Below are positions 42,087-51,217 of a stretch of 64,000 nt of DNA, in pieces. The notes below the pieces were generated by a model, which saw nothing but the letters and a program-made list of their open reading frames with translations, did no database searches and was not told the origin of the DNA. The DNA is from Chloroflexota bacterium. GTDB taxonomy: Bacteria; Chloroflexota; Dehalococcoidia; Tepidiformales; Tepidiformaceae. Numbering within the stretch: the first letter of the stretch is position 1; each line of letters starts with the position of its first letter. The translations under genes were made by a program, and so were the position numbers. Location of the stretch: assembly GCA_016234445.1 (NCBI GenBank), contig JACRBT010000001.1, positions 1-64,000 of the forward strand, in the 5' to 3' direction.

Positions 42087-43268
42087 ATGTCCCAATCTCT
42101 CGCCGGCCTCCGTGTCCTCGAAATCGGGACCTTCGTCTCTGCGCCCTACTGCGGGAAGCTGTTCGCGGGCTACGGGGCCGAGGTCATCAAGATCGAGCCT
42201 CCCGGCGGCGACATCGCCCGCACCCACGGGCCCTTCAAGGACGGCGTCCCCAACCCCGAGACGAGCGCCCTCTTCCTCTACCTGAACACGGGCAAGAAGT
42301 CGGTGGAACTGGACCTCGGCACGCCGGCGGGGCGCGACGCGTTCATGCGCCTGGCGGCAACCGCCGACGTGGTCATCGAGAACTACCGCCCGGCCGACCT
42401 TCGAGCGCTGGGGATCACGTATGAGGCGCTGCGGGCGGTGAACCCGCGGCTCGTGCTGGTCTCGATAACGGCGTTCGGGCAAGAGGGCCCGTACGCGGAT
42501 TTCCACGCGAACAATCTCGTCGCCTTCGCCATGGGCGGGCACATGTTCATCACCGGCACCCCGGAGGGCGGGCCGCTAAAGAACGGCGGCTACCAGGCGG
42601 ACTACCAGGGCGGCCTGAACGGCTTCTCCGCCGGGATGCTGGCGGTGCTGGCGGCCGAACGCGACGGCCTCGGCCAGCATGTGGACATCAGCATCCAGCA
42701 CTGCATGGCGCCGATCGTCGAGGCCGGGATCCCCTACTACTCCTACATGGGCCGCTGGAGCGGGGTGCGGCGCGGGAACCACATGGCGAGCTTCATCGGC
42801 ATCTATCCCTGCCAGGACGGCCACCTCGGCATCCACATCATGCCCCGCAACTGGAAGCCGTTCACCGACGCCATCGGCCGCCCGGACCTCTTCGACGACC
42901 CAAGGTTCGTCACCCAGGCGGCGCGCACGGTGAACAACGACGACCTGATGGCCGAGTTCTATGCCTGGGCCGCGGGCGAAACGAAGCGCGAAGTGTACGA
43001 GCGAGCCGGGCGGATGCGCGCGCCGATCGCGTTCGTCCACACGATGAAGGACCTGATGGAAAGCCCGCAGTTGAACGCCCGGGCCTTCCTCACGCGTATC
43101 GACCACCCCGTCGCGGGAGAAGCGACCTATCCTGGGCCGCCGTGGTGGATGGGGCCTGACGGCTGGCAGGCGGGGCGGGCGCCGCTCCTCGGCGAACACA
43201 CGGAGGAAGTCCTCGCAGGCGTCGCCACCGCCGCATTCCCTGCGACGGCCGCGGGGGGTGGCGAATGA
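42087..43268 (+). CDS. Family III CoA-transferase (CaiB/BaiF), first copy
   Basis: 393 aa. Family motif LAGLRVLEIGTFVSAPYCGK at the N-terminus and NTGKKSVELDL near residue 70. CoA-transfer proceeds through an enzyme-bound Asp, likely in the GGLNGFSAG/YQADYQ region; it moves CoA to an unknown carboxylic acid. TAGAAT lies 7 nt before the ATG. The stop overlaps the next gene by 4 nt. Confidence 0.92.
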   Translation: MSQSLAGLRVLEIGTFVSAPYCGKLFAGYGAEVIKIEPPGGDIARTHGPFKDGVPNPETSALFLYLNTGKKSVELDLGTPAGRDAFMRLAATADVVIENYRPADLRALGITYEALRAVNPRLVLVSITAFGQEGPYADFHANNLVAFAMGGHMFITGTPEGGPLKNGGYQADYQGGLNGFSAGMLAVLAAERDGLGQHVDISIQHCMAPIVEAGIPYYSYMGRWSGVRRGNHMASFIGIYPCQDGHLGIHIMPRNWKPFTDAIGRPDLFDDPRFVTQAARTVNNDDLMAEFYAWAAGETKREVYERAGRMRAPIAFVHTMKDLMESPQLNARAFLTRIDHPVAGEATYPGPPWWMGPDGWQAGRAPLLGEHTEEVLAGVATAAFPATAAGGGE

Positions 43269-43741
43269 CCACCCGGAACGAGGTCGCGGCTGCGCTGGCC
43301 TACTTCGAAGAGAGCGACGACATCGCCCTCCTCCACCAGCTGGTCGAGGAGATCGCGCCCCGGGCGAAGCGTGCGGTCGGGAAGCTGCTCCAGCAGGGGG
43401 GCGAGGACGCGATCCCGCCGCCGGCCGAGCTCCGGGCGGCGAAGGTGCCCGCGCCTCGCGACAAGGCCGTCGCGGCCGTCCGGGCCACCGACGACTTCGC
43501 CCTGCTCCAGGTGCTGGCCCGGGCGATCGGGCGGCGAATCGAAGCGATCGAGATCGTCGCCTCGGCGGAGTTCCCGGAGGGAGTCCGCGTCAGCGTGCCG
43601 GCAAGGCCCGTCTTCCCGCCGCCGCCTCAGCGCCTGACCGGGATCGTGGAGGCGACCGGCACGAGCCTGCAGGTGCTCCTCGACAACGGGGAGACGTGGG
43701 AAGGGCCGCCGAGCCTCGCCCGCCGGGTGGTGGAGCGATGA
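43265..43741 (+). CDS. Hypothetical protein between two CoA-transferases
   Basis: 158 aa, no family recognised. N-terminal helical half (EVAAALAYFEESDDIALLHQ) with a DFALLQVLAR repeat-like echo at about residue 78, and a C-terminal beta-rich part ending in RRVVER. Overlaps both flanking CoA-transferase genes by 4 nt (ATGA on each side), so expression is tightly coupled; it may be an accessory or scaffold subunit. Confidence 0.72.
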   Translation: MTTRNEVAAALAYFEESDDIALLHQLVEEIAPRAKRAVGKLLQQGGEDAIPPPAELRAAKVPAPRDKAVAAVRATDDFALLQVLARAIGRRIEAIEIVASAEFPEGVRVSVPARPVFPPPPQRLTGIVEATGTSLQVLLDNGETWEGPPSLARRVVER

Positions 43742-44979
43742 GCGCGCCACTGGCGGGCCTCCGGGTCATCGACCTGACGATGGTCTGGGCCGGGCCGTTC
43801 GGGGCGCGGATGCTCGGCGACTACGGCGCGGAGGTCATCAAGGTGGAGTCTCCGCGGCAGTGGGACCTCCTCCGGGGGCTCGGGCTCATCCCGCGCACGA
43901 CGCCGCGCTGGTACAACATGTCGGCCTACTTCAACCACAACAACCGCGACAAGTACGGGCTCGCGCTCGACCTCTCCCAGCCCGAGGGCCGGGAAGTGCT
44001 CCTCAAGCTCTGCGCGGTGAGCGACGTCATCATCGAGAACTTCCGAGCCGACGTGATGGATAACCTGCGGCTGACGTACGAAGATGTGCGGGCGGTGAAC
44101 CCGGAGATCATCTACGTCTCCATGCCGGGACATGGGAAGACGGGGCCGGAGAAGGACTTCGTCGCCTACGGTTCCAACGTGGAACAGCTGGCGGGGCTGG
44201 TTTCGGTTTCCGGATACGAAGGCGGCGAACCGATGAAGACGGGCCTGAGCTATGGCGACCCGATGGCGGGGACGGCCCTCGTCGGGGCGGTCGCGGCGGC
44301 CGTCCGGCACCGCAACCGGACCGGCGAGGGCATGTACGTCGAGGTCGCCCAGCGGGAGAACCTGACGGCGTTCGTCGGCGAATACCTGGTCGACTACAGC
44401 ATGAACCACGAGCTGCGGCCGCCCATCGGGAACCGCCACCCGCACATGGCGCCCCACAATCGCTACCTCAGCGCCGGGGACGACCGTCACGTCGTCATCG
44501 CCTGCGAAGACGACGGCCAGTTCGCCGCCCTCTGCCGGGCGATGGATCGCCCGGACCTGCCCCAGGACGAACGATTCGCGACCAACGCGGCGCGGAAGGC
44601 GAACGAAGACGCGCTCGACGAGATCGTCGCGGCGTGGACGGCCCAGCGGGGGCACTATGAGGCCATGTACATCCTCCAGCGCTTCGGGGTCCCGGCAGGG
44701 GCGGTGTTGACCATCCCCGAGGAGATGGCCGACCCCCAGCTGCGCCACCGGGGGGCGTGGGTCGAGCACACCCACCCTGACGCCGGGACCTGGGAGATGG
44801 AGTCACCGCCCTGGCTGCTTTCGCGGACCCCGGGGCACATCCGCCTGCCGGCGCCCGGGTTCGGGCAACACAACAGCTATGTCCTGCGCGATCTGCTGAA
44901 GCTGGACGAGACGGCCGTCGCGCGACTGTACGAACTGGGAGTGACGGCGGACGTGCCAGACGAGACGCTCCATGCCTGA
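43738..44979 (+). CDS. Family III CoA-transferase (CaiB/BaiF), second copy
   Basis: 413 aa. LAGLRVIDLTMVWAGPFGAR and NRDKYGLALDLSQPEG motifs. Catalytic Asp probably in SYGDPMAG near residue 178. Divergent in sequence from the first copy. ATG overlaps the 158-aa gene by 4 nt, and its last 8 nt overlap the start of the secreted protein gene. Confidence 0.93.
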   Translation: MSAPLAGLRVIDLTMVWAGPFGARMLGDYGAEVIKVESPRQWDLLRGLGLIPRTTPRWYNMSAYFNHNNRDKYGLALDLSQPEGREVLLKLCAVSDVIIENFRADVMDNLRLTYEDVRAVNPEIIYVSMPGHGKTGPEKDFVAYGSNVEQLAGLVSVSGYEGGEPMKTGLSYGDPMAGTALVGAVAAAVRHRNRTGEGMYVEVAQRENLTAFVGEYLVDYSMNHELRPPIGNRHPHMAPHNRYLSAGDDRHVVIACEDDGQFAALCRAMDRPDLPQDERFATNAARKANEDALDEIVAAWTAQRGHYEAMYILQRFGVPAGAVLTIPEEMADPQLRHRGAWVEHTHPDAGTWEMESPPWLLSRTPGHIRLPAPGFGQHNSYVLRDLLKLDETAVARLYELGVTADVPDETLHA

Positions 44980-47164
44980 GAAGAGACTCCGGAGGGCGAG
45001 CGGGATCCTGCTGCTGGCCGGGATTTCGCTGATGCTCCTCCGTGGCGCCCCGGGCGGCGTTTCGGCGGCAGCGGCGACCATCGTCGTGAACGACACCGGC
45101 GACAACCTTCACGACCCCGGCTGCGCGACCACGGGGACGGGCACCTGCACCCTCCGCGACGCCATCACCTTCGCCAACGCGAACACGGGACACGACACGA
45201 TCAGCTTCAACCTCCCCGGCAGCGGGGTGCGCACGATCTCGCCGGCCACGGCGCTCCCCACCCTCTCCGGGGCCGACGGCGTGACGATCGACGGCTACAC
45301 CCAGCCCGGGGCGACGGCGAACTCGGCGGCGACGGGCTCGAACGCGGTGCTGCTGGTGGCGCTCGAAGGGTCGGGGGCGGCCGGGGTCGACGGGCTTGTA
45401 CTCGCGTCGTCCGGCAACACGGTCAGGGGGCTCGTCATCGGCGGCTTCGGGCCGGGCGCGAGCGGGATCGCGGTGGCCGCGGGGAGCGGCAACGTCATCG
45501 CCGGCAACCTCATCGGGACGACACCAGGCGGTTCCACGGCGGACGCCAACGCCACCGGGGTCGCTCTCGGGACGGGAACAAGCGGGACGACCGTCGGCGG
45601 GAGCGGGCTCGCGGCCCGGAACGTCATTTCGGGGAACGGCCCGGGGCACGGCGTCCTCATCGAGGGCACGTCCAACGGCAACACGGTTTCGAACAACGTC
45701 ATCGGGCTGGGCGCGAACGGGGCCACGGCGCTGGGGAACAGCGGCTGGGGCATCCTCGTGGCCGGGTCGGCCTCGGGGAACACGCTTGGCCCGGGGAACG
45801 TCCTGACGGACAACGTCCTAGGCGGCGTGGGGATCACCGGCACGGGCACCGGCAACACGGTCCAGGGCAACACCGTCTACGGGAACGGGGGCCCGGGCAT
45901 CGACCTCGGCGGCGACGGTGTGACCGCGAACGACACGAACGACGCGGACAGCGGGCCGAACGGGCTCCAGAACGCCCCGGTTCTGCAGATGGCGTTGCGA
46001 TCACCCACCACGGGCCAGCTTGTGCTCCGGGTGGCGCAGGATTCGCGACTGGCGGCCGGCACGAACCACATCAACGTCTACCTTGCGGAGACGGCGACGG
46101 CGGTCCGGGGGCCGGGAAAGACGCCGATCCTCGTCTTCGACGTTGCCGCCGGGGCGTCCACGACGACGACCATACCGCTGACGCCGGGCACCGCCCTTGG
46201 CGCCACGGACTGGGTGACCGCGACGGCGACGACCGCGGACGGCACCTCCGAATTCGCCCAGAACACGCCCGTCGCCGCCAACCTGCTCCCCATCGCCAGC
46301 GCCGGCCCGGACCAGACCGTGGCGGTGAACGCCATCGTCACCCTCGACGGCTCGGCGTCGAACGACCCCGACGGCCTGCCCTCGGGGAGCGGCATCGCGG
46401 ACGGCGCCTTCACCTGGACGCAGACCGCCGGCATCGCGGTGGACCTGGAGAACCCACAGGGCGCCAACCCGTCCTTCGAAGCGGTGTTCGGCGGGGTCTA
46501 CGAATTCAGCCTGGCGGTCTCGGACGGGCTCGACACTTCGGTCAACGTGGCGACGGTGACCATCACAGTAACCGACACGACCACCCCGGTTGCGCACGAC
46601 CAGACGCTGAACATCCGATCGAACCAGGCGAAGGGAGTCCACCCCACGGCGACCGATCCCGACAACACGAAGTTCATCTGGGCGATTGCGTCGCAGCCCG
46701 CCCACGGGCGCCTCAACGGGTTCAATGATCGGACAGGCGGCGTCATCTACATCCCGGACTACGGCTACGAGGGCGAGGACAGCTTCACGATGACGGCCTC
46801 CGACGGGGTGAACGTCTCGCTGCCGGCGACGATCACGTTCCACATCACGGGCTTCGTGACGATCGTGTCGCCGCCGGCACTGCCGAAGGCCGCGAAGGGC
46901 ACGCCGTATGCGGTGACGCTGCTGGCACAGAGCGGCGTGCCGCCATACACGTGGGCGATCTCCGCCGGGTTGCCGCCGGGGCTCGCCCTCAACACCCTGA
47001 CGGGCGCGATCACGGGGACGCCGTCGACAGCGGGGGTCTACACGTTCACGGCGAAAGTGACGGATGGGCTGACTGAGACCGACTCGGAGACCTTCACGAT
47101 CGAGGTGACGGCGCCACCGGCGCGGCCGTTCAAGCTGCGGGTGGCCGGGGTCGCGAAGGACTGA
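44972..47164 (+). CDS. Secreted beta-helix/PKD/Ig-like surface protein
   Basis: 730 aa. N-terminal signal peptide (RRASGILLLAGISLMLLRG), then a CSLREA-like segment (TCTLRDAITFAN, near 59-70), a right-handed parallel beta-helix with SGNTV/GNVI-type repeats (about 135-320), a PKD-like domain (ASAGPDQTVAVNA, about 440-545), a cadherin/VCBS-like module (about 550-630) and a He-PIG-like domain (GVPPYTWAISAGLPPGL) to the end. No sortase or PEP-CTERM signal; probably released or cell-surface bound. The ATG overlaps the CoA-transferase stop by 8 nt, an odd pairing for a secreted protein. Confidence 0.88.
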   Translation: MPEKRLRRASGILLLAGISLMLLRGAPGGVSAAAATIVVNDTGDNLHDPGCATTGTGTCTLRDAITFANANTGHDTISFNLPGSGVRTISPATALPTLSGADGVTIDGYTQPGATANSAATGSNAVLLVALEGSGAAGVDGLVLASSGNTVRGLVIGGFGPGASGIAVAAGSGNVIAGNLIGTTPGGSTADANATGVALGTGTSGTTVGGSGLAARNVISGNGPGHGVLIEGTSNGNTVSNNVIGLGANGATALGNSGWGILVAGSASGNTLGPGNVLTDNVLGGVGITGTGTGNTVQGNTVYGNGGPGIDLGGDGVTANDTNDADSGPNGLQNAPVLQMALRSPTTGQLVLRVAQDSRLAAGTNHINVYLAETATAVRGPGKTPILVFDVAAGASTTTTIPLTPGTALGATDWVTATATTADGTSEFAQNTPVAANLLPIASAGPDQTVAVNAIVTLDGSASNDPDGLPSGSGIADGAFTWTQTAGIAVDLENPQGANPSFEAVFGGVYEFSLAVSDGLDTSVNVATVTITVTDTTTPVAHDQTLNIRSNQAKGVHPTATDPDNTKFIWAIASQPAHGRLNGFNDRTGGVIYIPDYGYEGEDSFTMTASDGVNVSLPATITFHITGFVTIVSPPALPKAAKGTPYAVTLLAQSGVPPYTWAISAGLPPGLALNTLTGAITGTPSTAGVYTFTAKVTDGLTETDSETFTIEVTAPPARPFKLRVAGVAKD

Positions 47165-47257
47165 GCGGGGTGGCGGCTGTGTGGCGATCGTCCGGCATCG
47201 GCGGGCAGGCGGGAAAACCGCTCGTTGACACTCGCGGCACGGCTACCTGGCCGGCCG

Positions 47258-48376
47258 CTACAGGCTCAGGAGGAAGAGGGGTACGGCGACAATGGCGGCG
47301 AGGAAGATTGCCAGGTGGCGGGGCCGTGCCGTGGCCCACGACGCTCCCCAAAGAATCCCCGCTGAATAGGGCCGGTAGAGCACGGTGAGGAGCACGGCCG
47401 AGACGGCGGCTACCGAGAACATCTCGGTAAGGACCACGACGAAGGCTGTGTGGCCGCCAAGCAGGACGGACGCGAACAGGGTGTCGACAAAGGTCGTGAT
47501 GTTCGCGCCCATGACGTAGGGAATGATGTGTTCGCGCTTGAGGTAGCCCTTCAGGGACAGCGGCACGAGCACGGTGATCGAAATCGCGACGCTCAGCGTC
47601 GTGAAGGTGACAGCGCAGCCGAGGAGGAACATCAGCGGGCGGCGGTTGAGGAAGTGGAACACGCGGGTGATGCCTTCGGCTTCGCCTTCGAGTTGAGGCA
47701 GGGCACGGTCGAAGATCGCGAAGCTGGAGAGCAGGATGCCTACCCCGGCGACGAACACGAGGGCGCGCGGGAGGAGGTCGTTCAGGAGGTCGACCCAGCG
47801 GCCGTAGACGGTGTCGCTGAGGCTGAGGAGGCCCTGGGGCGTGTGGAAGGAGATGCCGTCGAGCCAGCCGTAGTGCAGGGAGACGAGGCCAAGCAGGAGG
47901 GCCGGGCCCTGGGTGGTGAAGGTCGTGAGAAGGGCGACGACGCCGATGTAGAGCCCATCCGCGTTGCGGCGGCGGGTGACGAAGTAGACGAAGCCGACCG
48001 CGAGGACGATGAACGACGCACCGAGCCGCGAACCGGCGACCATCGCGAAGGCCTCGCTCTCGGTGAAGACGCCGCCGGCGAGGAGGCTCACGCCGATCGC
48101 GGCGACGGGCGAGCCGCTCAGGACCACGTAGGCGAAGAGCCAGCCAAACCCGACCGCGTTGGCCGGGCCGGAGACGCTGAGGTTGTCGAGGACCGGGACG
48201 AGCCCCTTCGCGCCGGACTTGAGCACTTCGAGCGCGAAGATGAAGACGAAGATGCCGGCCAGCGCCGCCAGCGGACGCACGATCGATGCCCCCGGCGAGA
48301 ACGGCTTCGTCGCGAGAGCGGGAAGCGGTTCGTGCGGGGCGTCGGTCGCGAGCGGCCGTACTTCGGTGTCAGCCAC
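47258..48376 (-). CDS. Na/Pi-cotransporter-like membrane protein of cys operon
   Basis: 372 aa with about nine hydrophobic segments. GSPVAAIGVSLLAGG and GANITTFVDTLFASVLLGG are echoes of the inverted QSS/GANIGTT repeats in Na+/phosphate cotransporters (NptA/SLC34). It is the last gene of cysH-cysC-cysD-cysN and there is no CysTWA or SulP gene nearby, so sulfate or another sulfur anion is a plausible substrate; inference. The GTG at 48376 (8-nt overlap with the cysN stop) is taken as start; an ATG at 48409 is the alternative. Confidence 0.78.
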   Translation of the reverse strand: MADTEVRPLATDAPHEPLPALATKPFSPGASIVRPLAALAGIFVFIFALEVLKSGAKGLVPVLDNLSVSGPANAVGFGWLFAYVVLSGSPVAAIGVSLLAGGVFTESEAFAMVAGSRLGASFIVLAVGFVYFVTRRRNADGLYIGVVALLTTFTTQGPALLLGLVSLHYGWLDGISFHTPQGLLSLSDTVYGRWVDLLNDLLPRALVFVAGVGILLSSFAIFDRALPQLEGEAEGITRVFHFLNRRPLMFLLGCAVTFTTLSVAISITVLVPLSLKGYLKREHIIPYVMGANITTFVDTLFASVLLGGHTAFVVVLTEMFSVAAVSAVLLTVLYRPYSAGILWGASWATARPRHLAIFLAAIVAVPLFLLSL

Positions 48377-49652
48377 CGCGGGCGCTGGGCGTGGGTTCGG
48401 TAACGACATCGCGGACCATGCCGGCGGCAACGGTGCGGCGCGTCGCCGGGTCGATGAGGATGAAGCTGCCGGTATCGCGGCTCGTCGCGTAGGAGTCGAC
48501 GAAGAGCGGTTCGAGGGTGCGGACGGTGACCCGGCCGATGTCGTTCAGGCTCAGCGTCTCGGGGTCGCGGAGCCGTTCGAAGTTGGCGACGTCGAGGCGG
48601 TCGTCCAGCGATTCGACAAGGCAGCGGACGCGGCGCGTGGTGTGCTTGATCCAGAACTGCTGGCGGGGGCCGAGCGCGGCCGCATCATCCATCCAGCAGA
48701 GGTCGGCGGTGAAGCGGGTGGCGACGGGCGCGGGGTCCTCGGCGGCGACGATCATGTGGCCGCGGCCGACGTCGATTTCGTCCGCGAGGCGGATGGCCAC
48801 GGCCTCGCCGCTAGCGGCGCACGGGAGCGACTCTTCGTAGCGGTCGATGGCGGCGATCCGCGTGCGGGCGCCGAGGGGGAGGACCGTCACTTCGTCGCCG
48901 ACGCGGGCGACCCCGGCCGCGAGCGTCCCCGCGTAGCCGCGATAGTCGTGGAAGGCAGTCGTCTGCGGGCGGAGGACGTATTGCACGGGGAAGCGCAGGG
49001 CGGCGTGGCGCGCGGGGTCCGGGACTTCGACCGTTTCGAGGAATTCGAGGAGCGTCGGGCCGTCGTACCAGGGCATGCTGGAGCCGCGGTCGACGATGTT
49101 TTCGCCGGAGACCGCGGCCACCGGGAGGACGGTGACGCGCTCCACGCCGAGACGCCGGGCAAGGGCCCGGAAGTCGTCTTCGACTTCCAGCAGCCGCTCC
49201 TGCGACCAGTCGACGAGGTCCATCTTGTTGACGCAGAGGACGAGGTGGCGAATCCCGAGGAGGGCGGTGAGAGCCGAGTGGCGCCGGGTCTGTTCGACCA
49301 CCCCCTTGCGCGCATCGACGAGGATGAGCGCGAGCTGGGCGGTGGAGGCGCCGGTGACCATGTTACGGGTGTACTGAATATGCCCGGGCGAGTCGGCGAT
49401 GATGAACTTCCGGCGCGGGGTGGCGAAGTAGCGGTAGGCGACGTCGATCGTGATCCCCTGCTCGCGTTCGGCGCGGAGGCCGTCGGTGAGGAGGGCGAGG
49501 TTGACCTCGTCGAGCCCCTGGGCCTCGCTTGCCCGCTGGAGGCTCACCATCGTGTCTTCGAACACCTGCTTGGAGTCGTAGAGGAGGCGGCCGATGAGCG
49601 TGCTCTTGCCGTCGTCGACCGAGCCGGCGGTGACGAAGCGGAGGAGGTCCAT
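48369..49652 (-). CDS. cysN: Sulfate adenylyltransferase, GTPase subunit
   Basis: 427 aa. EF-Tu-like GTPase coupling GTP hydrolysis to APS synthesis. G1 loop AGSVDDGKST (9-18), the DSPGHIQYTRNMVTGAS G3 region and NKMD G4 motif are present; beta-barrel domains follow. No fused APS kinase. The ATG overlaps the cysD stop by one base (TGATG). Partner of CysD. Confidence 0.97.
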   Translation of the reverse strand: MDLLRFVTAGSVDDGKSTLIGRLLYDSKQVFEDTMVSLQRASEAQGLDEVNLALLTDGLRAEREQGITIDVAYRYFATPRRKFIIADSPGHIQYTRNMVTGASTAQLALILVDARKGVVEQTRRHSALTALLGIRHLVLCVNKMDLVDWSQERLLEVEDDFRALARRLGVERVTVLPVAAVSGENIVDRGSSMPWYDGPTLLEFLETVEVPDPARHAALRFPVQYVLRPQTTAFHDYRGYAGTLAAGVARVGDEVTVLPLGARTRIAAIDRYEESLPCAASGEAVAIRLADEIDVGRGHMIVAAEDPAPVATRFTADLCWMDDAAALGPRQQFWIKHTTRRVRCLVESLDDRLDVANFERLRDPETLSLNDIGRVTVRTLEPLFVDSYATSRDTGSFILIDPATRRTVAAGMVRDVVTEPTPSARGG

Positions 49653-50590
49653 CAGAAGTACCCCTCGCGCTTGCGGTCTTCCATTGCGGCTTCGGAGAAC
49701 TGGTCGTCGGCCCGGCTGGCGCCGCGCTCGGTGATGCGCGCGACAGAGACCTCGGCGATGACCGAGTCGAGATCGGCGGCTTCCGAACGCAAGGCGGCGG
49801 TGCAGGTCATGTCGCCGACGGTGCGGTAGCGGACCGCGGCCCGGAAGGGACGTTCGCCGGGAAGCAGCGGAAGGAACGGGCTGACGGCCATGAGCATGCC
49901 GTCGCGCTGAAAGACATCGCGTTCGTGGGTGAAGTAGATCGACGGGACTTCGAGGTTCTCCCGCTGGATGTAGCGCCAGATGTCGAGCTCGGTCCAGTTC
50001 GAAAGCGGGAAGACGCGCATGTGCTCACCGCGGACGTGCATGCCGTTGAAGAGGTGCCAGAGTTCGGGACGCTGGTTGCGGGGGTCCCACTGGCCGAACT
50101 CGTCGCGGAACGAGAAGACGCGCTCCTTCGCGCGCGCCTTCTCTTCGTCGCGGCGGGCCCCGCCAATCGCGGCGTCGAGCTGGTGTTCGGCGATGGCGGC
50201 GAGGAGGACCGGGGTCTGGAGGCGATTGCGGGAGGCCCGGGGGCCACGCTCTTCGACAACTTCGCGACGGTCGATGGCGTCCTGGACCGAGGCGACGATC
50301 AGGCGGGCGCCGAGTTCGGCGACGCGGCGGTCGCGGAATTCGAGCACCTCGGGGAAGTTGTGGCCGGTGTCGACGTGCATGACGGGGAAGGGGATCTTCG
50401 CCGGCCAGAAGGCCTTTTCGGCCACGCGGAGGAGGACGATGGAATCCTTGCCGCCGGAGAAGAGGAGGGCCGGCCGTTCAAACTCGGCCGCGACCTCGCG
50501 CATGATGAAGATCGCCTCGGCTTCGAGCATTTCGAGGCCGGTGTCGAGGGCGTTGTGGACGGGCGAGGGCAACGCCTCCTGCGTCGTCAT
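49652..50590 (-). CDS. cysD: Sulfate adenylyltransferase, catalytic subunit
   Basis: 312 aa, PP-loop ATP pyrophosphatase: LLFSGGKDSIVLLRVAEKAF near residue 43-62, KARAKERVFSFRDEFGQWDP, and the C-terminal RITERGASRADD tail. Makes APS from sulfate and ATP with CysN. Overlaps the cysC stop by 4 nt. Confidence 0.97.
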   Translation of the reverse strand: MTTQEALPSPVHNALDTGLEMLEAEAIFIMREVAAEFERPALLFSGGKDSIVLLRVAEKAFWPAKIPFPVMHVDTGHNFPEVLEFRDRRVAELGARLIVASVQDAIDRREVVEERGPRASRNRLQTPVLLAAIAEHQLDAAIGGARRDEEKARAKERVFSFRDEFGQWDPRNQRPELWHLFNGMHVRGEHMRVFPLSNWTELDIWRYIQRENLEVPSIYFTHERDVFQRDGMLMAVSPFLPLLPGERPFRAAVRYRTVGDMTCTAALRSEAADLDSVIAEVSVARITERGASRADDQFSEAAMEDRKREGYF

Positions 50591-51162
50591 CGTTGCACCG
50601 CCGCGTACTCAGGCCGAGGAGAGACGAGGCCCTCTGCTTCGAGGTAGGCAAGGATGCGCTGGACCGACGCCTCGATGGGCTCCCGGCCGCTGGGCACGCT
50701 GATCTCCGGGTGCTCCGGGGCCTCGTAGGGGTCGTCGACGCCGGTGAAGCCGCTGCGCTTCCCGGCGCGGACTTCGGCGTAGAGGCCCTTCACGTCGCGG
50801 GCTTCGCATTCTTCGACGGTTGCGGCGAGGTAGACCTCGATGAACCGGGAGCCGTCGCCTTCGACCAGGCGGCGGTTGGCGTCGCGGGTGGCGCGGTAGG
50901 GCGAGATGGCAGCAGTGATCACGGCGACGCCGTTGCGGGCGAGCAGGTTCGCGACGAACCCGATGCGGAGGATGTTCGTGTCGCGGTCTTCCCTGCTGAA
51001 GCCCAGGCCGTTCGAGAGGTTGGTACGGACGGTGTCGCCGTCGAGGACTTCCACCCTGCGGCCGCGGGCTCGAAGCACCGGGGCGAGCGCCTCACTCAGG
51101 GTCGACTTGCCCGCGCCGGAGAGGCCGGTGAACCAGAGAACGAACCCCTGCTGGTCTGTCAT
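50587..51162 (-). CDS. cysC: APS kinase
   Basis: 191 aa. P-loop GLSGAGKS (13-20), DGD (VLDGDTVRTNLSNGLGFS) and the KGLYAEVRAG segment bind ATP and APS; makes PAPS. The start at 51162 (MTDQQGF) gives normal length; a GTG at 51234 would overlap cysH by 17 nt and add a low-complexity extension. The cysD and cysN genes follow with overlaps. Confidence 0.95.
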   Translation of the reverse strand: MTDQQGFVLWFTGLSGAGKSTLSEALAPVLRARGRRVEVLDGDTVRTNLSNGLGFSREDRDTNILRIGFVANLLARNGVAVITAAISPYRATRDANRRLVEGDGSRFIEVYLAATVEECEARDVKGLYAEVRAGKRSGFTGVDDPYEAPEHPEISVPSGREPIEASVQRILAYLEAEGLVSPRPEYAAVQR

Positions 51163-51217
51163 GGTCTGCGGGTGGTGTCCTTTCGTATCGATGGTCGGTG
51201 CGGAAGCGCCGGACGGA

